DNA from: Pseudomonadota bacterium
Lineage (GTDB): Bacteria; Desulfobacterota; JADFVX01
Length of the DNA: 28,605 bases
Direction: 5' to 3'
Assembly: GCA_015222555.1 (NCBI GenBank)
Contig: JADFVM010000111.1
Location: forward strand, 1 to 28,605
Position 1 is the stretch's first letter. Every line of letters begins with the position of its first letter. The notes below the pieces were generated by a model that ran no database searches, was not told where the DNA came from, and saw nothing but the letters and a program-made list of their open reading frames with translations. Both the position numbers and the translations under genes were made by a program. Below are positions 15,916 through 22,123 of this stretch, piece by piece.

Positions 15916-17787
15916 ATGCAAAAGCTGGGTGAAATTATTCTCGAAGCGGGACTTATCACATCAGAGCAGTTTGATAAGCTTCTTGCCGCTCAAAAGAAGA
16001 AGAAAAAGCGATTTGGTGAGCTTGTCGTGGAACTTGGCTTTTCTCGTGAAGTCGACATTGCACAAGCATTATCCATGCAACTGGGGTACCCCTTTGTTGA
16101 TCTCACTGAAGAGCCGATAGCGCCTGAGGCTGTGGCCATCATCGATGAGGAAATGGCAAAACATGACTTGATCTTCCCTTACATTATTAATGATGATACG
16201 CTCACCGTTGCAATGTCAGACCCCTTAAGCTTTTCTACCATTGATGATGTGAGGTTTAAGACAGGCTTTAAGGTTGCACCTGTTATCGCAACGGCCTCAG
16301 ATATTATTAAGGCGATAGAAAAACATTACAACATTATAGACTCCCTTGATAAAGTTGTTACAGAATTAGGTGAGACAACATCTTTTGAGATATTGTCTAC
16401 TTCGGAAGTTGCAAGAGATGTGACAGAGTTGAAGAAAAAGGGGGAGGCGCCACCCATTGTCAGAACGGTAAATGCCATTATTGCCAACGCGATAAAGAGG
16501 CGGGCCAGTGATATTCATATTGAACCGAAAAAAAGAGGTATCCTTGTAAGAAACAGGATAGACGGCTTCCTGCAAAGTGTCCTTGAACTGCCTAAATGGG
16601 TGCTTCCTTCTGTTGTGTCGCGAGTCAAGATTATGGCAGCTCTGGATATATCAGAAAAGAGACATCCTCAGGATGGCAGAATACGGGTTAAGTCGGCCGA
16701 CTACGAAGTCGATCTCAGGGTTTCGACACTTCCAACACGAATGGGTGAAAAGGTGGTTATCAGGTTGTTGAACTGTCAGAGTTCTCTAACACCCATGGAA
16801 GAGGTCGGTTTTTCCGATGATGATTATAAGAGGATTGGGCCGGTAGTCAATATGTCTCAGGGTGTTACTCTGGTAACGGGACCCACGGGGAGTGGTAAAA
16901 GTGCCACGCTCTATTCCTTCCTGCATCATGTGAAAAACGATGGGATCAACATCGTTACTCTGGAAGACCCCGTAGAATTTGAAGTGGATGGAGTCAATCA
17001 GGTTCAAATAAATGAAAAGGCAGGCCTTACCTTCGCTTCCGGTTTACGCTCTATTCTCAGGCAGGACCCCGATGTGATTATGGTCGGAGAAATGAGGGAT
17101 AAGGAGACTTCGGAAATAGCCATGAGGGCCTCTTTGACGGGACATCTTGTGTTTTCTACGCTGCATACAAACAATGCTGTATCCACAGTTACTAGGCTTG
17201 TTGATATCGGGATCCCTCAATATCTCATAGCTTCTTCTCTTTCTGCCATAGTCTCACAGCGTCTTGTTAGAAAAATATGCTCCAACTGTACTGAATCTTA
17301 CACTCCGAGTGAAGCCGAGCTGACCACACTTTCCGAATTTGTCGAAAAAGAGAAAGTTTCCAGCCTTCACAGAGGTAAAGGCTGCGAAAAGTGCAGCAAA
17401 ACAGGTTTTTTCGGAAGAATTGCCTTGTTTGAAATTTTAATAATGAACAAGACCTTAAGAGTGCTTATATCCTCAGGCCAAAACGAAGAGACCCTTGAAG
17501 CTGCTGCCAGAAATTCAGGAATGAAATTAATCTGGGAAGATGCTGTAGGTAAGGTATTGAATGGTGACACGACCCTTAAAGAAATAGAAAGAGTTGTCCA
17601 CAGAAGAGGAGGCCTCCTGCTGGCGTGTGACTCCTGTGGAAGAAATTTAGAGCTGGAACACCATATCTGCCCCTATTGCGGACATGAACCTGCAAACAGG
17701 TGTCCTAGCTGCAAAAAACTGATAAAGGACACATGGTATTACTGTCCACATTGTTCTTCTGCCATTGAGAGAAAAGGGGAGAGGTAG
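15916..17787 (+). CDS. gspE: GspE/PilB-type ATPase (second copy) with C-terminal double zinc ribbon
   Basis: A 623-residue ATPase. The N-terminus KLGEIILEAG and RFGELVVELG repeats the MshEN pattern, followed by QLGYPFVDL. The motor has RASDIHIE, Walker A GPTGSGKS at about residues 321-328, EDPVEFEVDG, DPDVIMVGEMRDKETS, HLVFSTLHTNNA, and a zinc knuckle (CSNC ... CEKC) near residues 455-495. After the usual family end (about residue 565) there is an extra tail with four CxxC pairs (CDSC, CPYC, CPSC, CPHC). This is the pattern of a double zinc ribbon, which usually mediates protein or nucleic-acid contacts. The tail is absent from the first ATPase. A GGTGAG ribosome site precedes the ATG, one base after the regulator's stop. 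It may serve a different step from the first ATPase, but it has no PilT-like shortening. Confidence 0.92.
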   Translation: MQKLGEIILEAGLITSEQFDKLLAAQKKKKKRFGELVVELGFSREVDIAQALSMQLGYPFVDLTEEPIAPEAVAIIDEEMAKHDLIFPYIINDDTLTVAMSDPLSFSTIDDVRFKTGFKVAPVIATASDIIKAIEKHYNIIDSLDKVVTELGETTSFEILSTSEVARDVTELKKKGEAPPIVRTVNAIIANAIKRRASDIHIEPKKRGILVRNRIDGFLQSVLELPKWVLPSVVSRVKIMAALDISEKRHPQDGRIRVKSADYEVDLRVSTLPTRMGEKVVIRLLNCQSSLTPMEEVGFSDDDYKRIGPVVNMSQGVTLVTGPTGSGKSATLYSFLHHVKNDGINIVTLEDPVEFEVDGVNQVQINEKAGLTFASGLRSILRQDPDVIMVGEMRDKETSEIAMRASLTGHLVFSTLHTNNAVSTVTRLVDIGIPQYLIASSLSAIVSQRLVRKICSNCTESYTPSEAELTTLSEFVEKEKVSSLHRGKGCEKCSKTGFFGRIALFEILIMNKTLRVLISSGQNEETLEAAARNSGMKLIWEDAVGKVLNGDTTLKEIERVVHRRGGLLLACDSCGRNLELEHHICPYCGHEPANRCPSCKKLIKDTWYYCPHCSSAIERKGER

Positions 17788-17804
17788 AGAAGGGGCCCGG
17801 CGAT

Positions 17805-17879
17805 ATGGATTCCTGTCTCGCCGTCAAAAGATCGGATTGTCAGATATGTGGGAAAAAGTTAAATGTAGTTAATTTTTAA
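17805..17879 (+). CDS. Possible mini-ORF with a CxxC knuckle (low confidence)
   Basis: A 24-codon frame from the ATG at 17805 reads MDSCLAVKRSDCQICGKKLN and ends at a TAA overlapping the 3' end of ubiG. It contains C-x2-C-G, like half of a zinc ribbon, and lies directly after the zinc-ribbon tail of the ATPase but in another frame. It may be a remnant of a longer ribbon array or chance. An AAGGGG stretch lies about ten bases upstream. Confidence 0.2.
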   Translation: MDSCLAVKRSDCQICGKKLNVVNF

Positions 17880-18543
17880 TTCCATAACCGATATAGTTTA
17901 CCTGCGTAGAGTCAGAAATGACAAACTGCCATTCCAGGGGTTTAAAGGTCATGCCCTTGACCTCCCTTACTGATACCCCGTTGGTCGATAACAGAGAAAC
18001 GAGGTGGCTCGGTTTAACAAAACGATCATAGTTGTGTGTTCCCTTGCCGACAAAATTGAGGACATTTTCTGCCATAAATATTGACAGAAACCAGGCGGAG
18101 GCCGTCTTGTTGATGGTCTCGAAGAGATAATGTCCCCCACTTTTAAGCCTGATGGTGGAGTCTATAATAATTTGTTGTAGATCTTCGACATGCTCAAGCA
18201 TTTCTGCGCAAACGACGACATCAAAATTATTATCTTTTATTTCTGTAAGCGCACAATTCCGATAGTCAATATTAAGATCATTCTCACGGGCATGCTTTTT
18301 TGCCGCCTCTATCGCTACGGGGGATAAGTCAACGCCTGTCACATGGGCGCCTCTTTTTGCAAACTCTTCCGACAGCAGTCCTCCCCCACAGCCGATATCA
18401 AGAATTTTCTTTCCTTTGGGCTTGCCTATAATTTTCTCGAAGTACTGGAATCGGATCTCGTTTATCATATGAAGTGCTGCCATTTTACCCTTGGGGTTCC
18501 ACCAATCCGAACCCATTTGGTTGAATTTTTCAGTTTCAGCCAT
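17869..18543 (-). CDS. ubiG: UbiG-like SAM-dependent O-methyltransferase
   Basis: A 224-residue class I methyltransferase. The N-terminal block FNQMGSDWWNPKGKMAALHM is typical of UbiG, as are the SAM motif LDIGCGGGLLSEEFAKRG near residue 48, the acidic VTGVDLSP, and VVCAEMLEHVED. UbiG performs the two O-methylation steps of ubiquinone synthesis at the inner-membrane face. The protein is slightly shorter than E. coli UbiG (240). The ribosome site GGGGAG at 18546-18553 directly precedes the ATG, so the start is secure. A palindromic repeat begins only 16 bases upstream of the start codon, so the promoter must be inside or beyond that element. The gene converges on the second ATPase. In an organism using menaquinone, a different polyprenyl-phenol substrate would be possible. 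Confidence 0.82.
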   Translation of the reverse strand: MAETEKFNQMGSDWWNPKGKMAALHMINEIRFQYFEKIIGKPKGKKILDIGCGGGLLSEEFAKRGAHVTGVDLSPVAIEAAKKHARENDLNIDYRNCALTEIKDNNFDVVVCAEMLEHVEDLQQIIIDSTIRLKSGGHYLFETINKTASAWFLSIFMAENVLNFVGKGTHNYDRFVKPSHLVSLLSTNGVSVREVKGMTFKPLEWQFVISDSTQVNYIGYGIKN

Positions 18544-18559
18544 TCTTCTCCCCTGTTAG

Positions 18560-18783
18560 CCCGCATTTCTCACAATCTTTCTACTGCAACAGCCCAATGG
18601 CAGGCAGGGCGCGGTTTTCACTCTGTCGGACTGCTCAACATAGTGTCAACTATGCCTCTGCTGTCCCCGGTCTCGAAAAGCACTTCCTATCTACCCTTGA
18701 ACTGTTTCGTTACGAAATCAAGACTTCTACAGCTTTTCTACGAAGAGCGATTGTACGAAGTAAAACCCTATGAGAAATACGGG
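18560..18783. repeat. Palindromic MITE-like element, copy 1 (diverged, with a 46-base insertion)
   Basis: About 224 bases sharing most of their sequence and the same orientation with the element at 20597-20776, including the shared 17-base stretch tactgcaacagcccaat and cttgaactgtttcg. The ends are imperfect inverted repeats (cccgcatttctcaca against tatgagaaatacggg). A central hairpin, CATAGT at 18639-18644 and ACTATG at 18649-18654 with loop gtca, is conserved. Relative to copy 2 there is an extra segment of about 46 bases near the right end. No open frame inside looks like a protein. Confidence 0.75.
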
Positions 18784-19074
18784 CTAGTTTATGATCCGGA
18801 CCATAATAAACCGAGACTTAAGAAACATCAAGGATTTGATTTCCACTCGGTCAGAAGAAGGGCAACTATTTTTATTATTGAAGTCAAAAGAAGCGGCTCT
18901 TTATAGAATAGACTTTGTTAGTAAGTTCGAAATAATATTCTGCGATTTTCTGGCAGAATATTATTTAGTGAAGGCACGTATCCTGTTCATCCGGGTTAGG
19001 GTTTTCAGGCGCATTATGTCTTCCAGAAAAACGTTGACATAGATGGAGCATTATAGTAATTTTCAGGTAAAATC
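18784..19074. other. Intergenic region between repeat copy 1 and the BamD-like gene
   Basis: About 290 bases. An 83-codon plus-strand frame (18791-19042) has no recognisable features and spans the long inverted repeat, so I do not call it. A perfect TTGACA at 19034-19039 has only a weak partner at 17-base spacing (TAATTT, 19057-19062). It could be the promoter of the downstream lipoprotein gene, with a very short leader. Confidence 0.4.
18930..18966. repeat. Perfect 14-bp inverted repeat
   Basis: AAATAATATTCTGC at 18930-18943 and its exact reverse complement at 18953-18966 are separated by the 9-base loop gattttctg. The stem is AT rich and is not followed by a T-run, so a simple intrinsic terminator is doubtful. 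It may be a protein-binding site, an RNA hairpin or an attachment-type sequence. It lies 108 bases upstream of the BamD-like gene. Confidence 0.75.
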
Positions 19075-19881
19075 ATGCGTAAGAATCAGAGACTATTATA
19101 TATTATACTTTGCTTGATCCTTTTAATTACTACCCTGGGAGCTTGCGCAGGCGTACAAACAAAAAGAAAGAGTGCAGAGCAGCTATACAGTGATGGGATG
19201 AAGAGTCTTGAGGGACACACAACCCTTTTCTTCTTCCATGTCACAGAGTATGAAAAAGCCCGGAGTGACTTTGAGGAGATAAAGAATAGATATTCCTACA
19301 CAACTTTTTCGCCCCTTGCGGAACTCAGGTTGTCAGACATACATTTTGATAAAGAGGAATATGCCGAAGCGATTGCAGGATATACAGATTTTCTGAGGCT
19401 TCATCCCGATCATAAAGACGTTCCCTATGCCATTTATCAATTGAGTCTATCTCATTTTAATCAGATGAGAGGCGTTGACAGGGACCAGACCCCTGCCAGG
19501 GAGGCTCTCGTTCATTTTAAAACATTGTTGGATAAATTTCCTGAGAGCGAGTTTGCGAAGAATATCCCTGAAAAAATTGAGTTTTGTAAAGAAAGCATTT
19601 CCGCACACGAATTTTATGTAGCGTCTTTTTATTATAAAAATAGTAATTACCCCGGTGCCATAGAGAGGTTTAAGTCGGCACTGGAGATGTTTCCGGGATT
19701 CGGCCCGAAGGAAGATGCCCTTTTAAATCTTGGAAGAAGCTATCTTGCATTAGATAATAAGAAAAAGGGCATAGAAGCCCTGGAGAGATTAATGGCGGCA
19801 TTTCCAGACAGTAAACAGGCTGGCGAGGCGTCAGAGTTGTTAAAAACACTGGGTAATCAAAGTAAAGGAGCTTCAAAATGA
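19075..19881 (+). CDS. BamD-like outer-membrane assembly lipoprotein
   Basis: A 268-residue lipoprotein. The signal peptide (residues 1 to about 23) ends in the lipobox TTLGAC, with Cys as the lipidated residue. The mature part is built of TPR-like helical repeats (AEQLYSDGMKSLEG, YEKARSDFEEIKNRYSYTTF, YAEAIAGYTDFLRLHPDH, YPGAIERFKSALEMFPGF, KKGIEALERLMAAFPDSKQA), the arrangement of BamD (YfiO, TIGR03302). BamD is part of the machine that inserts beta-barrel proteins into the outer membrane. The length fits the family. AGGT seven bases upstream of the ATG is a modest ribosome site. It overlaps the next gene by four bases. Another TPR lipoprotein is possible, since BamD is normally recognised by overall similarity rather than a single motif. 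The gene pair is bracketed by two copies of a palindromic element. Confidence 0.75.
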   Translation: MRKNQRLLYIILCLILLITTLGACAGVQTKRKSAEQLYSDGMKSLEGHTTLFFFHVTEYEKARSDFEEIKNRYSYTTFSPLAELRLSDIHFDKEEYAEAIAGYTDFLRLHPDHKDVPYAIYQLSLSHFNQMRGVDRDQTPAREALVHFKTLLDKFPESEFAKNIPEKIEFCKESISAHEFYVASFYYKNSNYPGAIERFKSALEMFPGFGPKEDALLNLGRSYLALDNKKKGIEALERLMAAFPDSKQAGEASELLKTLGNQSKGASK

Positions 19882-20585
19882 AGGAAGAGATAATAGATCT
19901 TTATCATCAGGGAAAATCTCATTATGACAAGGGAGAGTTGGATGAAACTCTTAAATGTTTTAGTGATCTCTTCGAAAAAAGCAGAGGTTTTGCTGATGCC
20001 AGAAATATAGCGGGCCTTATTTACTATGATAAGAGACAGTTTGAAAAAGCCGTTGAATGTTTTGAGCTGGCCCTAAAACTAAATCCGAATTATACGGAAG
20101 CTTCTTTAAATCTTGCGGTGACACTTAATGAGATGGGCAAGTACGATAAGGCCAAGCAGGTTTATAGCTCAGCACAAAGAGTCGCGCATCCCGAAACGGA
20201 AACTCTTGATCCCTTTGTCAAAGGCAAACTGGCGAACATGCATGGTGAGATTGGAGACATCTATATGGGTGTCGGTTTTTTTGAATCGGCAATAGATGAA
20301 TTCAAAAAAGCGCTTGCGTTGCGACCTGAATTTGTCGATGTCAGGACAAAGCTGGGCATTACCTATCGGGATCATGGAGATCCCCAGAAGGCGATTCGGG
20401 AATTTCTTGAGGCGAAGGGGCATAATCCAAATTATTCTCCGGCTCTGATAAACTTGGGAATTACCTACTATTCTCAAGGTGAAATTAATCTTGCCCGCGC
20501 AGAATGGGCGTCGGCTCTTAAAAGTGATCCTAACAACAAGCTTGCACAGATGTATCTTAATCTTACTAACAGGAAAGCAACGTAA
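19878..20585 (+). CDS. Tetratricopeptide-repeat protein
   Basis: A 235-residue soluble protein made almost entirely of TPR units: YHQGKSHYDKGELDETLKCF, NIAGLIYYDKRQFEKAVECF, ALKLNPNYTEASLNLAVTLN, EIGDIYMGVGFFESAIDEFK, KLGITYRDHGDPQKAIREFL and NLGITYYSQGEINLARAEWA. There is no signal peptide or membrane helix, so it is predicted to be cytoplasmic unless exported in an unusual way. It is translationally coupled to the BamD-like gene (ATGA overlap), so a scaffold role in the same process is plausible. The role cannot be named from sequence, since TPR proteins act in many complexes. It converges with hemH, with a palindromic element between them. Confidence 0.88.
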   Translation: MKEEIIDLYHQGKSHYDKGELDETLKCFSDLFEKSRGFADARNIAGLIYYDKRQFEKAVECFELALKLNPNYTEASLNLAVTLNEMGKYDKAKQVYSSAQRVAHPETETLDPFVKGKLANMHGEIGDIYMGVGFFESAIDEFKKALALRPEFVDVRTKLGITYRDHGDPQKAIREFLEAKGHNPNYSPALINLGITYYSQGEINLARAEWASALKSDPNNKLAQMYLNLTNRKAT

Positions 20586-20596
20586 ATAAGCTATTT

Positions 20597-20776
20597 AACC
20601 CGGATTTCTCACAAGTTTTCTACTGCAACAGCCCAATGGTAGGCGGATAGCGGTTTTACCTCTGTTATGCTGCTCGACATAGCGTCAGCTATGCCTGCGC
20701 GGCTCTCTGTCGGCAAAACCACTCTGCACCTACGCTTGAACTGTTTCGCAACGAAACCCTGTGAGAAATCCGGGTT
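20597..20776. repeat. Palindromic MITE-like element, copy 2, with 17-bp perfect terminal inverted repeats
   Basis: A 180-base element whose ends are exact inverted repeats, aacccggatttctcaca at 20597-20613 and its complement at 20760-20776. Inside, a central hairpin CATAGC (20678-20683), loop gtca, GCTATG (20688-20693) is flanked by further imperfectly pairing segments (the left ctgcaacag and the right ctgtttcg regions). It lies between the convergent TPR gene and hemH. The right arm is followed by tttaattcttttt, so the folded RNA could act as a terminator. There is no coding capacity for a transposase. Confidence 0.85.
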
Positions 20777-20794
20777 TAATTCTTTTTAGCGACT

Positions 20795-21772
20795 TTATTC
20801 TTCCACGCTTATTTTGTTAAGGACCATATCTTTCAGGGCCTTTATGAAGGTGGGGCTGCTATTAAGAGATGGAACCCTTTTAAACTTTTTTATCCCTGCC
20901 TTAGTTGCCATATCTCTGTACAATATATCCATTTCATAGAGTGTCTCAGAGTGGTCTGATACGAAAGAGATGGGGATCATTAATGCGCCATCGGTACTTT
21001 TCTCTCCCAGGCTTTTAATAATGTCTTCAGTCGATGGCTTTAACCATTTAACAGGTCCGACCCTGCTTTGATATGAAAGATGCCAGGGGCCATTCCAGTT
21101 CAGTTTCTCAAGGATAAGTTTTACCGTCTCTTCCGTTTGCTGCTGGTAAGGGTCCCCTTCATCTACCATCTTCTGTGGAATGCCGTGGGCAGAGAAGATG
21201 AGATGGGGAACCTTCCCCCCAAAAGAGTCTAACTCATTCCGGATCTTTTCAACCCAGCTCTGTATATATCCCGGATGATCATGCCAGTCTTTAATTTCAA
21301 TGACTTCAATGTTATCTTTCCCCTTCCTTGCCCAGTGTCTGTAAAACTCATTAAGGCTTGAACCGCTGGTGGCCCTTGAATACTGTGGATAAAGTGGCAG
21401 AAGGACGAGGGTGTCTAGATTTTGCGACAGTATTTCTCTAATCGCCTCATCTGTAAATGGATGCCAGTATCTCATAGCAATAGTGGTTGTAACGTTCTCT
21501 TCTTTTGAAAAGGTTTCATTGAGGGCTGATGCCTGATGGAGTGTCAATTCTAATAGAGGAGACTTTCCGCCTATTTTTTCATAATAACCTTGTGCCGTTA
21601 TAGCACGTTTCTTGGAGATTTTTTTTGCAATAAAGGGGCGAAAAATCTTTCCCAGAGGGATGTCTATAATGTCGGGATCCATGAAAAGATTGTAGAGAAA
21701 GGGTTCAACATCTTCAATAGCGCCAGGTCCTCCCATATTCATCAGGACTATACCTGTTTTCCTTTTAATCAT
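20795..21772 (-). CDS. hemH: Ferrochelatase
   Basis: A 325-residue enzyme that inserts ferrous iron into protoporphyrin IX (or coproporphyrin) to make haem. The start TGIVLMNMGGPGAIEDVEPF is the standard HemH opening. YPQYSRATSGSSLNEF follows near residue 130, then FSAHGIPQKMVDEGDPY with the catalytic His near residue 195, and finally PISFVSDHSETLYEMD with the conserved Glu near residue 268. The length is typical for soluble proteobacterial ferrochelatase. It stands alone on the minus strand between two plus-strand units. Haem supply fits the c-type haem motif in the kinase at 13060, but no direct link is shown. Confidence 0.95.
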   Translation of the reverse strand: MIKRKTGIVLMNMGGPGAIEDVEPFLYNLFMDPDIIDIPLGKIFRPFIAKKISKKRAITAQGYYEKIGGKSPLLELTLHQASALNETFSKEENVTTTIAMRYWHPFTDEAIREILSQNLDTLVLLPLYPQYSRATSGSSLNEFYRHWARKGKDNIEVIEIKDWHDHPGYIQSWVEKIRNELDSFGGKVPHLIFSAHGIPQKMVDEGDPYQQQTEETVKLILEKLNWNGPWHLSYQSRVGPVKWLKPSTEDIIKSLGEKSTDGALMIPISFVSDHSETLYEMDILYRDMATKAGIKKFKRVPSLNSSPTFIKALKDMVLNKISVEE

Positions 21773-22123
21773 TCTGATCTGAGCCCTTTTAAAAATAAAT
21801 CAACTATATATTGCTTGTCCATTATTGTCAATGTGCTGATACAATAGTTGAAGGGGGAAATAGCAGAGAAAGATTTGACAAATTATAAACGACGAGATGT
21901 ATTTTTCAGAGAGCAATAAATAAAGAGTACCCTTTAGTTTTAAAATGTTATTTTTTTGTTTTGCACTGAGCCATTTTTTATGGTAGAAATTCACTATGCT
22001 ATCATAGTTTTTCCTCAGTTGACTAAGTCGATAGCTGGTAGTAATGCGATTAACTTAGGATTTCTGTCTTGTGAGCAAAGGGCCCGTTTTTATGACGCTA
22101 ATAAAGATTAAAATTAAAGGTAT
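21773..22123. other. AT-rich intergenic region between divergent hemH and the diguanylate cyclase gene
   Basis: About 350 bases without a supported gene. It should hold divergent promoters. For the plus strand, an extended -10-like TGCTATCAT ends at 22005 and coincides with a short palindrome described separately. TTGACT at 22019-22024 has no good -10 partner. No RNA gene was recognised. Confidence 0.4.
21993..22008. promoter_or_regulatory. Interrupted palindrome over a candidate extended -10 element
   Basis: ACTATG at 21993-21998 and CATAGT at 22003-22008 form an inverted repeat around CTAT. The same bases contain TGCTATCAT, an extended -10-like sequence on the plus strand, about 115 bases upstream of the LuxR-type regulator gene. 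An operator position is possible, but a 6-bp half-site can occur by chance. Confidence 0.25.

Noticed and set aside
17800..17830. CGGCGA/TCGCCG hairpin between the second ATPase and ubiG as a terminator
   Set aside because: The stem is only 6 bp with a 14-base loop and no T-run on either strand.
18343..18906. 187-codon plus-strand frame across the ubiG start and repeat copy 1
   Set aside because: It runs antisense through ubiG and then through the palindromic repeat; the protein has no recognisable features.
18791..19042. 83-codon plus-strand frame before the BamD-like gene
   Set aside because: It has no ribosome site, spans the 14-bp inverted repeat, and has no family signature.
18550..20780. 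Composite transposon made of the two palindromic elements
   Set aside because: No transposase is encoded between or beside them and no target-site duplication was evident; kept only as a possible mobilisation history under findings.
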